A DNA stretch of 14,824 nucleotides, taken from assembly GCA_016762995.1 (NCBI GenBank), contig JAESUT010000146.1, forward strand, positions 7,005 to 21,828. The letters are read 5' to 3'. The notes beneath the pieces are model-generated. The model was not told the DNA's origin and did not search any database. It was given only the letters and a program-made list of their open reading frames with translations. The stretch comes from Gammaproteobacteria bacterium. Lineage in GTDB: Bacteria; Pseudomonadota; Gammaproteobacteria; Pseudomonadales; Pseudohongiellaceae. Each line of letters starts with the position of its first letter. Within the stretch, counting starts at the first letter, position 1. The position numbers and the translations under genes are program-made. This document shows, in pieces, positions 1 to 8,245 of the stretch.

Positions 1-1
1 T

Positions 2-481
2 GACACCGGTCAGCCAGGAACGCAACTTATTCCGCAAGACTCGTCACGCATAGTCGAGCTAGGAGAGATACTTCGCAATGAACACGGAGCCTCTACCTAC
101 GCTAAATTGGGCTCTCTATTCGCGGCGCAACAGTCTGTGCAGAACGATGATTTGGATGCAGCGGAAACCTCATTACAGTGGGTCTTGGATAACGAGCAGG
201 ATAGCCTATTCAGCGAGGCCAATGAGGGCTTGATACTGACTGCGAACTTACGTCTTGGCCGCATTATTCTGGCGAAGGGTGACGCGGAACGTGCGCTCAC
301 TCTCGTGAACAATCTAGACCCCAAAACTTTTGAAGCCGGCTATTCGGAATTGCGTGGTGATATTTACATAGCAATGGGTCGGGAAGTGGACGCGCGTGAT
401 GCGTACATTGCCGCTCAGCAGGCGGGGTCAAATAGCGATGGTTTGCGCATGAAGTTGGACGAGTTGTCCAACGAAAGCTAG
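2..481 (+). CDS. yfgM: YfgM-like TPR protein, ancillary SecYEG translocon subunit (5'-truncated)
   Basis: The reading frame is open from base 2 without a start codon, so the gene begins left of the window; about 159 C-terminal residues are visible. A TTG at 107 could be read as a start, but the upstream codons continue the same protein and look like the family, so this is a truncated gene. Visible features are helical tetratricopeptide-like repeats, with pieces such as YAKLGSLFAAQQSV, DLDAAETSLQWVLDN and a later LRGDIYIAMGREVDARDAYIAA. In E. coli YfgM is a membrane-anchored periplasmic TPR protein associated with SecYEG and the chaperone PpiD; its N-terminal membrane segment would lie outside the window. 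The position directly before bamB and der matches the conserved hisS-yfgM-bamB-der gene order and is the strongest support. The assignment comes from sequence resemblance plus synteny. Confidence 0.85.
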   Translation, partial: DTGQPGTQLIPQDSSRIVELGEILRNEHGASTYAKLGSLFAAQQSVQNDDLDAAETSLQWVLDNEQDSLFSEANEGLILTANLRLGRIILAKGDAERALTLVNNLDPKTFEAGYSELRGDIYIAMGREVDARDAYIAAQQAGSNSDGLRMKLDELSNES

Positions 482-509
482 ATCCTACTGCTAGTTAATA
501 GATAGTCAG

Positions 510-1739
510 ATGAGCTCCAAGATGAATCTTACCCGTACCGGATCAATACAAAATTGCGTGGCCTCTGGGGCTCGCCTGCTAGTGCTGCTTGCATTAGCTT
601 CAGCATTAACTGCTTGTGCGGGGTTTAGCGCAGCCAGCCTAAATCCACTGGGTTGGTTCTCCGATGATGATACCAACCCACCTACTCCATTGGTCGACAT
701 TCCTGTCGAGGTTACGATGCGCCGCGAGTGGAGTGTGAACATTGGAAACGGGCAGGGGGACAATTACACAGAGATAACCCCCTCCATAGATGGCGATGTA
801 ATCTATGCCGCTAGCGAAAACGGTACTGTGGTGGCAATTGACATTAGCTCAGGAAACACGCTCTGGAAAATTCGAGTCGAAGATGTGATCACAGGCGGAG
901 TTGGGTCTGGCGATGGTCTGGTTATGATTGCTACAGAAAGTGCTGAAGTCGTCGTGTTGGATCAAGCTGATGGCACTGTTAAATGGCAGCACGCGGTCTC
1001 AAGTGAAGTTTTGTCTGCGCCACAAACAAATGGTGATATCGTTGTAGCGCAAACTGTAGATGACAAACTGGTCGCGCTCGATGCCGGTGACGGTGAGCAG
1101 CGTTGGATTTACGAGACCACACAGCCAGCATTGACACTGCGTGGCAGCAGCAAGCCTGTTATTACTTCAGATGCTGTGATCGCAGGGTTTAGCAATGGCA
1201 CGCTCGTTGCAGTATCGGCTGAAGGTGGAGTCTATCTTTGGGAGGAACGGGTAGCCGTTCCTGAGGGCGAATACGATATCGACCGCGTCATCGATGTGGA
1301 TGGCGATCTTTTGCTAGATGGTGGTCGAATCTTAGCAGCAAGCTATCAGGGCAACTTGATGGCCTTCGAGGTCACTTCCGGGCGAATCGTTTGGGGTATG
1401 GAGGCTTCAAGCTATCATGGCATGGCGCAGGGTTTCGGCAACATCTATTACTGCGATGATAAGAGTCAGGTATTTGCAATTAAAGATAATAGCGAAGATA
1501 TCGTTTGGGAAAACGCCGACCTAATTAATAGAGCGATTACGGCGCCAACCACAATCGGTAACTACATCGCAGTAGCTGACTATGATGGCTATGTTCACTT
1601 ACTATCGCAGATTGATGGGCGCATAGTAGGTCGAATTCAGGCTGATAATGATGGCGTCAGGGCTAATCTTTTGGCCGACAATGGCCGTCTTTACGTTTTC
1701 GGAAATAGTGGTCGATTGACCGCTTACCAACTGCAATAA
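510..1739 (+). CDS. bamB: Outer membrane protein assembly factor BamB (lipoprotein beta-propeller)
   Basis: The product is a 409-residue lipoprotein of the BAM complex, which folds and inserts beta-barrel proteins into the outer membrane. The N-terminus has a hydrophobic stretch ending in the lipobox L-T-A-C, with Cys36 as the lipidated residue. The next residue is Ala rather than Asp, consistent with sorting to the outer membrane. The rest shows repeated propeller blades ending in a Gly-x-x-x-W type docking motif (AIDISSGNTLWKI, VLDQADGTVKWQH, ALDAGDGEQRWIY, AFEVTSGRIVWGM), as expected for the eight-bladed PQQ-like propeller of BamB. Length is close to the family norm of about 390. The ATG at 510 has no clear ribosome site; an in-frame ATG at 522 would also leave an intact signal peptide. 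It lies 28 bases after yfgM and 42 before der. Confidence 0.95.
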   Translation: MSSKMNLTRTGSIQNCVASGARLLVLLALASALTACAGFSAASLNPLGWFSDDDTNPPTPLVDIPVEVTMRREWSVNIGNGQGDNYTEITPSIDGDVIYAASENGTVVAIDISSGNTLWKIRVEDVITGGVGSGDGLVMIATESAEVVVLDQADGTVKWQHAVSSEVLSAPQTNGDIVVAQTVDDKLVALDAGDGEQRWIYETTQPALTLRGSSKPVITSDAVIAGFSNGTLVAVSAEGGVYLWEERVAVPEGEYDIDRVIDVDGDLLLDGGRILAASYQGNLMAFEVTSGRIVWGMEASSYHGMAQGFGNIYYCDDKSQVFAIKDNSEDIVWENADLINRAITAPTTIGNYIAVADYDGYVHLLSQIDGRIVGRIQADNDGVRANLLADNGRLYVFGNSGRLTAYQLQ

Positions 1740-1781
1740 CAACCGCAACAAACTGTTAACAAACTAATCTAGGTTACTACC

Positions 1782-3218
1782 ATGAGGCCAGTCATAGCCC
1801 TTGTTGGCCGTCCCAACGTAGGCAAATCCACTCTCTTTAATCGTCTTACGCGATCGCGCGACGCGTTGGTAGCAAATATCCCCGGTCTTACTCGCGATAG
1901 GAAATATGGCGGTGGGGAGATTGATGGCCAGTCTTTCATTGCTATCGACACCGGCGGAATTAGCGGCGATGAGGAAGGCATCGATTTGGAGATGGCCGCG
2001 CAGTCACTCCAAGCAATCGAAGAGGCCAATATCTGCCTGTTTATGGTGGATGCGAAGGATGGTCTCTTGCCAGATGACAACCGCATTCTTGAACATCTAC
2101 GCAAGCGCAGCAAGAACACCTACCTAGTAGTAAACAAGATCGATGGTCGTGACCCCGATGTGGCGCTATTAGATTTTTATACCCTAGGCATGTCGGAAAT
2201 CTTCCCCATCACTGCGACTCAAGGGCGTGGCGTGAAGAGTATGCTGGTTAAGGTGTTGGCAGACTTCGAGCAGGCGGCAATTGCAGCAGGCGAAGGTGAA
2301 GCCGCGCCTGAAAATATTGAGGAAACAGGGATAAAGATTGCGATTGCCGGAAGACCCAATGTCGGCAAGTCGACGCTGGTTAACAGAATGCTGGGTGAAG
2401 AGAGAGTGGTCGTTTACGATCAACCCGGCACCACTAGAGATAGTGTCTATATCCCCTTCGAGAGGCGTGGAAGGCGCTATACACTGATTGATACAGCGGG
2501 AATAAAGAAGCGAGGACAGACTAGGCAAACGGTCGAAAAATTTTCGGTAGTTAAGTCGTTGCAAGCTATCCAAGATGCACACGTGGTGGTATTGATCATC
2601 GATGCTCGCACCGGAATCGTAGAGCAAGATCTGCACTTACTGGGTTATGTTATCGAGACAGGGCGCGCCCTGGTCATCGCTATCAATAAGTGGGATCACA
2701 TGCACTCTGAAGACAAAGACCAGGTTAAAGATGATATTCGTCGCCGTTTTATCTTTGTGGATTTTGCGAAAATTCATTACATCTCAGCGCTCTATGGCAC
2801 CGGGGTGGGTGACCTTTATAAGTCAATACACACGGCGTACGAGTCGGCGACTAAGACGCTCACCACCCATCGGCTCACCGAACTCCTTCAAGATGCAGTA
2901 ACCGATCACGCACCGCCTATTATCAACGGTCGACGCATCAAATTACGCTATGCCCATGCAGGCGGGCAGAATCCACCGATAATTGTCATACACGGTAAGC
3001 AGACCGATAAGCTGCCTGGTAATTACAGTCGTTATTTGGAGAAAACCTTTCGTAAGGTGTTGAAGCTGGAGGGCACCCCGGTGAGAATCGAATTACGCAG
3101 TGGCGATAATCCTTTCATTAAGGGGGAGGAGGGCCTCACGCAGCAACAGATTTCACAGAAGCGGCGAATCAAGAAGAATAAGGATCTAGGCAAGAAGCTC
3201 GGTAAGAAAAGAGTGTGA
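1782..3218 (+). CDS. der: Ribosome biogenesis GTPase Der (EngA), tandem G domains
   Basis: The product is a 478-residue essential GTPase that acts in maturation of the 50S ribosomal subunit. Two complete G domains are visible. The first has the P-loop GRPNVGKST at residues 9-17, the G3 DTGG and the G4 NKID at 118-121. The second has GRPNVGKST at 190-198, DTAG and NKWD at 302-305. A C-terminal KH-like domain follows, ending in a very basic tail rich in Lys and Arg ([19 protein letters not shown]). The tandem G domains are diagnostic of Der. The ATG at 1782 gives the exact conserved N-terminus ([12 protein letters not shown]). It follows bamB as in many gammaproteobacteria, and its TGA stop overlaps the GTG start of the next gene by four bases. 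Confidence 0.98.
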   Translation: MRPVIALVGRPNVGKSTLFNRLTRSRDALVANIPGLTRDRKYGGGEIDGQSFIAIDTGGISGDEEGIDLEMAAQSLQAIEEANICLFMVDAKDGLLPDDNRILEHLRKRSKNTYLVVNKIDGRDPDVALLDFYTLGMSEIFPITATQGRGVKSMLVKVLADFEQAAIAAGEGEAAPENIEETGIKIAIAGRPNVGKSTLVNRMLGEERVVVYDQPGTTRDSVYIPFERRGRRYTLIDTAGIKKRGQTRQTVEKFSVVKSLQAIQDAHVVVLIIDARTGIVEQDLHLLGYVIETGRALVIAINKWDHMHSEDKDQVKDDIRRRFIFVDFAKIHYISALYGTGVGDLYKSIHTAYESATKTLTTHRLTELLQDAVTDHAPPIINGRRIKLRYAHAGGQNPPIIVIHGKQTDKLPGNYSRYLEKTFRKVLKLEGTPVRIELRSGDNPFIKGEEGLTQQQISQKRRIKKNKDLGKKLGKKRV

Positions 3219-4198
3219 CTATTCATCTCGAAGATATTAGGCAAGCTGCAATTCGACTTCGAGACATAGCAATTGAGACCCCAATTCATACATCCGCAGT
3301 ACTTGATGAAAGAGTAAACGCTAGGGTTTTTATCAAGCCAGAATGCCTGCAACATGTAGGCGCGTTCAAGTTTCGTGGCGCCTACAATCGGCTATGCCAA
3401 ATGAGTGAAGGCCAGCGAGCCAAAGGCGTCGTGGCATTTTCTTCAGGTAATCATGCGCAGGGGATCGCCTACGCAGCCAAATTATTGGGCATGAATGCAA
3501 CTATCGTCATGCCCTCCGATGCGCCATCTATCAAGAAGGAAGGCACCGAGCGATTGGGCGCAAACATTCGCCTGTATGACCGTGCTACCGAGTCCCGCGA
3601 AGAAATTTCGGCCGACATCGCGGCTACTAGTGGGGCCACTCTCGTTCCTGCTTTTGACGATGTAGATGTGATTGCCGGACAGGGCACCTGTGGCCTTGAA
3701 ATTATGCAGCAGTTGGCGGCTATAAGTTGTGTGCCGGACGCCGTGTTGAGTCCCTGTGGTGGGGGTGGCCTGCTGGCTGGACTCTCAACGGCGGTTAAAG
3801 AAACGAATAGTGCGATACGAGTCTACGGCGTAGAACCCCAGAATTATCACGATCACAGTCTCTCGAAGGCTAAAGGCGTGCGTGTCAAGATTGATCCGGC
3901 GGTAGGCACTAGTTGTGATGCACTAATGGCTACGCAACCTGGTGAGATTACTTGGTCGATCAATAGCAAAACAGTGGATGATTTCTTGGTTGTCAGCGAG
4001 GATGAAGTGGCTCACGCGATTAGTTTTGCGTTTCGTTACCTTAAACTTGTAGTTGAGCCTGGCGGTGCCGTCGCATTGGCAGCCTTGCTGCATAAAAAAT
4101 TAGATATCAGTGGTGGCTCTGCCGCGATAGTTCTTTCTGGTGGTAATGTTGATAGTGAGACATTTTCCCGTTGTTTGCAGAAATACCCTGCGCCGTAA
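3215..4198 (+). CDS. PLP-dependent threonine/serine dehydratase family protein
   Basis: The product is a 327-residue fold-type II pyridoxal-phosphate enzyme, predicted cytoplasmic, of the threonine ammonia-lyase/serine dehydratase/serine racemase group. The PLP lysine is Lys52 in the motif FKFRGAYN; the Asn loop SSGNH is at residues 76-80; the phosphate-binding glycine loop GGGG is at 182-185; Ser308 in LSGGN would contact the pyridine nitrogen. Glu207 and Asp213 (in EPQNYHD) match the spacing of the divalent-metal site of the serine racemase-like clade. The length leaves no room for a C-terminal ACT regulatory domain, so it is not the long biosynthetic IlvA. The GTG start overlaps the der stop in a GTGA, which suggests translational coupling. 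Substrate (L-threonine, L-serine, 3-hydroxyaspartate or a racemase reaction) cannot be decided from the sequence. Confidence 0.88.
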   Translation: MTIHLEDIRQAAIRLRDIAIETPIHTSAVLDERVNARVFIKPECLQHVGAFKFRGAYNRLCQMSEGQRAKGVVAFSSGNHAQGIAYAAKLLGMNATIVMPSDAPSIKKEGTERLGANIRLYDRATESREEISADIAATSGATLVPAFDDVDVIAGQGTCGLEIMQQLAAISCVPDAVLSPCGGGGLLAGLSTAVKETNSAIRVYGVEPQNYHDHSLSKAKGVRVKIDPAVGTSCDALMATQPGEITWSINSKTVDDFLVVSEDEVAHAISFAFRYLKLVVEPGGAVALAALLHKKLDISGGSAAIVLSGGNVDSETFSRCLQKYPAP

Positions 4199-4244
4199 GT
4201 CAAAAGTGTTGGTGGATTAATTGACATTAAATTAGCAAAAATTT

Positions 4245-4250
4245 AGAGGA
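4245..4250 (+). promoter_or_regulatory. Shine-Dalgarno site of the M18 aminopeptidase gene
   Basis: AGAGGA lies six bases before the ATG at 4257. It supports that start, and therefore the signal peptide, against downstream in-frame ATGs such as the one in SSMRNW. Confidence 0.7.
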
Positions 4251-4256
4251 AGAACC

Positions 4257-5729
4257 ATGAAAATTTCTTTATCGCATTTAAGTAGCATGCGTAACTGGTT
4301 AGCGGCCCTGCTACTAACAACAGTGTCTTTTTCGGTGGCAACATTGAGCGCGCAATCAACGGACGACTGTGTTGACACCCTGCAATGTGAATCTTCCTGG
4401 ATTGGGTTGTCAGACAGCGAGCGCGAGACGGTATTTGCGTTTGCCGAAGACTACAAGGCGTTCATTCATAAGGCGCGTACGGAGCTCAGTTTCGTTGCAG
4501 AGGCAATCGCCTTCGCCGAGCAGAACGGCTTCGAAGAGTTGACAGCTTCTACCGCTATCGTTCCGGGTAAAAAGATCTATGAAGTCAATCGAGACCGCAC
4601 CATAAGTCTTTTGGTGATTGGCGAAGAAGCGATACAAGAGGGCTTCCATATCATCGGCTCGCACATTGATTCGCCGCGCCTAGAACTGAAGGGAAGGCCG
4701 CTATTTGAGGCCAGTGAGTTTGCCCTCTTTCAGACTAATTATCACGGCGGCATCAAGTTCCATCAATGGACCAACCTACCGCTAGCTCTGATGGGTCGCA
4801 TCGATAAGAAGGATGGAACCAGTGTTCATATATCAGTTGGGCTGGATGCTAACGACCCTATCTTTATGATTCCCGAGTTGTCCCCGCATGTTGACCGCGG
4901 CAGAAACTCACAGACTCTTGCTGATTTTATTACTCCCGAAGATCTCGATCCGATCATAGGGCATATCCCAGCTGAAGACGGCGGCGATCTAGTAGATCAG
5001 GTGCTAGCCTATCTAAGTGAGGAGTACGGCATTACTCGAGCCGATTTGGTCTCGGCCGAACTCTCCTTGGTGCCCGCTGGCGCACCACGGGACATGGGGT
5101 TCGATAGAGGGCTAATCGCCGCCTACGGTCAGGATGATCGACTTGCGTCCTATGCAGCGATGCGCGCTGTGGCGGAGATTGACCATCCCCAGAAGACTAC
5201 GATGGCCTTCTTGGTTGATAACGAGGAAGTAGGTAACAGGAACAATACGGGCGCACACTCCGATTACTTTGCCGACCTGCTTTCTAGACTCTTGTATGCG
5301 CAACTGGAAGAGGACTATCGCGAGCCTTTATTTCGTAGTGCGCTGCGTCAGACCAAATTTATATCCATAGACGTAAACCCAGGAATTAATCCAATCAACC
5401 CTGGAGTATGGGAGCCAGGCAATGCCCCCAAGCTAGGCTATGGCGTGAACCTCAAGCTCTATGGGCGGGGCAATACCGCCAACAGCGAGTTTATTGCGTG
5501 GACTCGGCAGCTGCTTGATAGCAATGCTGTGCCATGGCAGACGGTGACTTATAAAGTCGGTGTCGGAGGTGGTGGCACTATCGGTGGAGAGTTTTCTGCG
5601 CAAAATATCGAGGTAATCGATTTCGGTGTTCCACTGCTTTCGATACATACGCCCTACGCAGTTAGTTCTAAGATCGATGTATACAGCCTCTATCAGGCAG
5701 CCTTAGCGTTCTTTTCTTACACCGATTAG
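4257..5729 (+). CDS. M18-family metalloaminopeptidase with a signal peptide
   Basis: The product is a 490-residue zinc aminopeptidase of the M18 (aspartyl aminopeptidase-like) family. The metal and catalytic positions all appear present: His136 and Asp138 in SHIDSP, Asp293 in QDDRLAS, the Glu pair 323-324 in DNEEVGN, Asp372 in SIDVNP, and His464 in SIHTPY. The glycine-rich GVGGGGTIGGEF segment is also typical. The unusual feature is the N-terminus: residues 1-33 form a basic start, a hydrophobic stretch (WLAALLLTTVSFSVA) and a likely cleavage after LSA, so the enzyme should be exported, whereas well-studied M18 enzymes are cytoplasmic or vacuolar. The ATG at 4257 is supported by AGAGGA at 4245-4250 with six bases of spacing. 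Preferred substrate is unknown. It lies 51 bases before the cytochrome gene and could share its transcript. Confidence 0.9.
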   Translation: MKISLSHLSSMRNWLAALLLTTVSFSVATLSAQSTDDCVDTLQCESSWIGLSDSERETVFAFAEDYKAFIHKARTELSFVAEAIAFAEQNGFEELTASTAIVPGKKIYEVNRDRTISLLVIGEEAIQEGFHIIGSHIDSPRLELKGRPLFEASEFALFQTNYHGGIKFHQWTNLPLALMGRIDKKDGTSVHISVGLDANDPIFMIPELSPHVDRGRNSQTLADFITPEDLDPIIGHIPAEDGGDLVDQVLAYLSEEYGITRADLVSAELSLVPAGAPRDMGFDRGLIAAYGQDDRLASYAAMRAVAEIDHPQKTTMAFLVDNEEVGNRNNTGAHSDYFADLLSRLLYAQLEEDYREPLFRSALRQTKFISIDVNPGINPINPGVWEPGNAPKLGYGVNLKLYGRGNTANSEFIAWTRQLLDSNAVPWQTVTYKVGVGGGGTIGGEFSAQNIEVIDFGVPLLSIHTPYAVSSKIDVYSLYQAALAFFSYTD

Positions 5730-5780
5730 CGCGTTGCGGTTTATTCTCAGCACCCTAACTAAACTATTGATGAAGCTACT

Positions 5781-6581
5781 ATGAAAACACAAATTTCGAG
5801 GACTGCTCGTCTCTCTATTCTCCCCGCTTTAGCTTTCTCCGGTTTGCTCGCGGTATCTGCACAGCAGGCTCTGGCGCAAGAGGTTGGCGATCACCAGTAC
5901 ACAAGTGAGGCGGTTGAGACGGGTTCGCAGGTTTACACCCAACAGTGCGCGCTCTGCCACGGGCCACAAGGTGCTCTCGTGGACGGCATTAACCTCAGCA
6001 TCGGACAATTTCGCACCGTTCAATCGGACGCCGATCTAAGGCAGGTTATCAGTGAAGGCGCAGGACAAGGGCGTATGCCTGCCTTTAGTCTGCGCGCCGA
6101 GGAATTAAGAGGGGTAATTGCCTTTATTCGCGCCGGCTTCGACCCTGAGGGGGTGGCGGTAATAATCGGCGATCCGGTTCGTGGCAAAGAGTTGTTCGAA
6201 GGTGAGGGTCAGTGTGCAGACTGTCATCGAGTGAGAGGGGTAGGCCCGCGCACAGCTCCGGACTTGAGTAACATCGGCGCCATTCGTACGCCGGCATCCT
6301 TGCAGCGAAACATAACTGACCCGGCGACTGCACTGCTGCCGATCAACCGTCCAGTTCGGCTCGTCACTCGGTTTGAGGAGACTATCGTTGGCAGGCGCCT
6401 GAATGAGGATACCTATACTGTTCAGCTAATCGATTCAACGGAGCGACTCCGATCGCTAAAGAAAGTCGACTTAATCTCCTACGAGATCAGCGACGAGCCA
6501 AGTAAACAACCGACGACGATGTCCAGTGATGAAGTGGCAGATGTAATTGGCTACCTACTTACCCTGCGAGGTTTAGAATGA
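5781..6581 (+). CDS. Periplasmic diheme cytochrome c
   Basis: The product is a 266-residue exported electron carrier. Residues 1-33 are a signal peptide with likely cleavage after ALA. Two CxxCH heme-attachment motifs are visible: Cys56-Ala-Leu-Cys59-His60 and Cys145-Ala-Asp-Cys148-His149. The first domain has a plausible distal ligand, Met99, in GRMPAF. The second domain is longer, with GPRTAPDLSNIG, an ITDP segment, a beta-rich VGRRLNEDTYTVQLID stretch and a terminal DVIGYLLTL helix. That is the layout of the Pirellula/Verrucomicrobium-type heme-binding domain (as I recall, TIGR02603), often found beside PQQ enzymes in acidobacteria and planctomycetes. Its distal Met is unclear; the only late candidate is Met247. 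The stop overlaps the next ATG by four bases, so it is very probably the electron acceptor of the adjacent quinoprotein. Confidence 0.9.
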   Translation: MKTQISRTARLSILPALAFSGLLAVSAQQALAQEVGDHQYTSEAVETGSQVYTQQCALCHGPQGALVDGINLSIGQFRTVQSDADLRQVISEGAGQGRMPAFSLRAEELRGVIAFIRAGFDPEGVAVIIGDPVRGKELFEGEGQCADCHRVRGVGPRTAPDLSNIGAIRTPASLQRNITDPATALLPINRPVRLVTRFEETIVGRRLNEDTYTVQLIDSTERLRSLKKVDLISYEISDEPSKQPTTMSSDEVADVIGYLLTLRGLE

Positions 6582-8236
6582 GATTATCAAAACAAATTGG
6601 AACGATTGGCCTTGTATTTTTTCTCGGCCTGGCAGCATCAAATGTAGCCGCGCAAGTTCCCTATGAGCGAATTCTGAATTCGCAAGACGAGCCCGAAAAC
6701 TGGCTTACCTACAACGGCGGTTATAAGAGTCAGCGTTATAGTCAGCTAGATCAAATCACGCCGGAGAATGTAACCGACCTTAAATTGCAATGGACTTTGC
6801 AGAATCAGGTGTTCGGTGCCTGGCAATCGAATCCGATAGTGGTCGACGGCATCATGTATATCACCGAACGTCCGAACACCGTTATGGCGGTCGACGCGAT
6901 TACAGGAAGGTTTTTTTGGAAGTATCGGCACATTCCTGCAGAGAACGCCTTGATTTGTTGTGGGGCTAATAATCGGGGCGTGGCTGTGTTGGATGACAAG
7001 GTGTTCATGGGAACATTGGATGCGCGTCTCATCGCACTTGATCGAATTACTGGCAGCGCACTGTGGGACGTAGAAGTCGGTGATGTTGACCTTGCGTACT
7101 CGGTGACTATGGCGCCGCTAGTGGTAAAAGATCAAGTTATCGTTGGCGTAGGAGGGGGCGAGTTTGGCATTCGTGGATACGTTGCAGCCTACGACGCTGA
7201 AACCGGCGAAGAGGCTTGGAAGACTTACACGATCCCAGGCCCTGGTGAGCCGAATCATGACAGTTGGGAAGGAGACGACTGGGAGCATGGAGGTGCACCC
7301 GTGTGGATTACTGGTTCTTTCGATCCGGAACTGAATCTTACTTATTGGGGTGTCGGGAATCCCGGGCCAGATTGGAATGCGGGCCAGCGCCCCGGTGACA
7401 ATCTCTACTCTGACTCAGTGATCGCCTTGGACGCCGATACCGGCGAGCTGAAATGGTATTTCCAGTTCACGCCAAACGATGCCTATGACTATGACTCGGT
7501 GCAGGTGCCGGTGCTAGCCGACATTGTCTGGCGCGGGACGCCAAGAAAGATCATGATGTGGGCAAACCGCAACGGCTATTTCTATGTCATAGATAGAGTG
7601 ACGGGCGAGTTTCTTGAAGGTAAGCCCTATGTAAAGGTGAACTGGTCCAGCGGGCTCGATGAGAACGGGCGGCCAATTCCAACACCACAACCGGAGGGCA
7701 TGCCTACCTACCCTGGCAATCAGGGCGGCACCAATTGGTACCCGCCGTCCTTCAGCCCTAGAACAGGTCTCTTTTATTTTAGTGCGTGGCAGGACTATGC
7801 AACGATCTATCGTGCGGAAGAGTCTGACTATGAGCCCGGCAGAGCATTCCTCGGCGGTGGGTTTTCGGTATTAGCACCGGCACCGGGAGCACCAACTATC
7901 GGCATCGGCAGAACCAATCCTATTAACAACTGGACCAACGAAGTTGGCTTCGCCTCCTTGAAAGCGATGGATCCGCAGACTGGCGAAGAAGTCTGGTCCT
8001 ATGATCAGTTCGATGTGAGTGACAGCGGCATGCTAACGACTGCGTCAGATTTACTATTCACCGGCGGGCGCGAAGGCTATTTTCATGCGATCGATGCGCG
8101 TAACGGCGATTTGCTATGGAACGTCAACTTAGGCGGTCAGATCGTTATGGCGCCAGTGACTTTTAGCGTCGGCGGCGTTCAATACGTCTCGGTAATTTCC
8201 GGACATGCCTTGTCCACATTTGCATTGCCCCACTAG
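6578..8236 (+). CDS. PQQ-dependent alcohol dehydrogenase, periplasmic, with Asp-x-Asp active site
   Basis: The product is a 552-residue quinoprotein that should oxidise an alcohol in the periplasm and pass electrons to cytochrome c. A signal peptide ends after VAA near residue 25. Many propeller repeats of the AxDxxTGxxxW type are visible (AVDAITGRFFWKY, AYDAETGEEAWKT, ALDADTGELKWYF). The vicinal Cys127-Cys128 pair is the disulfide ring next to PQQ in this family. Predicted metal ligands are Glu195 (GGGEFGIRG) and Asn261 (GVGNPGP). The catalytic base is Asp304, followed at +2 by Asp306 in YDYDSV; an Asp there is characteristic of lanthanide enzymes such as XoxF, ExaF and PedH, where MxaF has Ala. 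There is no fused cytochrome domain, so it depends on an external acceptor, most simply the diheme cytochrome encoded just upstream. Substrate is unknown. Confidence 0.92.
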   Translation: MRLSKQIGTIGLVFFLGLAASNVAAQVPYERILNSQDEPENWLTYNGGYKSQRYSQLDQITPENVTDLKLQWTLQNQVFGAWQSNPIVVDGIMYITERPNTVMAVDAITGRFFWKYRHIPAENALICCGANNRGVAVLDDKVFMGTLDARLIALDRITGSALWDVEVGDVDLAYSVTMAPLVVKDQVIVGVGGGEFGIRGYVAAYDAETGEEAWKTYTIPGPGEPNHDSWEGDDWEHGGAPVWITGSFDPELNLTYWGVGNPGPDWNAGQRPGDNLYSDSVIALDADTGELKWYFQFTPNDAYDYDSVQVPVLADIVWRGTPRKIMMWANRNGYFYVIDRVTGEFLEGKPYVKVNWSSGLDENGRPIPTPQPEGMPTYPGNQGGTNWYPPSFSPRTGLFYFSAWQDYATIYRAEESDYEPGRAFLGGGFSVLAPAPGAPTIGIGRTNPINNWTNEVGFASLKAMDPQTGEEVWSYDQFDVSDSGMLTTASDLLFTGGREGYFHAIDARNGDLLWNVNLGGQIVMAPVTFSVGGVQYVSVISGHALSTFALPH

Positions 8237-8240
8237 GAAG
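8235..8240 (+). promoter_or_regulatory. Shine-Dalgarno site of the hydrolase gene, overlapping the preceding stop codon
   Basis: AGGAAG starts inside the TAG stop (8234-8236) of the quinoprotein gene and lies five bases before the ATG at 8246. It fixes the hydrolase start and indicates coupled translation in one mRNA. Confidence 0.7.
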
Positions 8241-8245
8241 CCCGC

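Noticed and set aside
107-109. TTG at 107 as the real start of the first gene
   Set aside because: The same frame stays open to the window edge and the upstream residues continue the YfgM-like sequence, so the gene is truncated by the window.
2184-2636. 150-residue minus-strand open frame inside der
   Set aside because: It lies wholly antisense to a highly conserved gene and shows no family resemblance.
4221-4249. TTGACA at 4221-4226 as the -35 box of a promoter for the M18 gene
   Set aside because: The -35 match is perfect, but a 17-base spacer places the -10 at TAGAGG, a poor match that overlaps the ribosome binding site; transcription would then start downstream of that site.
5734-5765. 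Promoter TTGCGG-N20-TAAACT before the cytochrome gene
   Set aside because: The 20-base spacing is outside the usual range and both boxes are imperfect; transcription from upstream of the M18 gene is equally possible.
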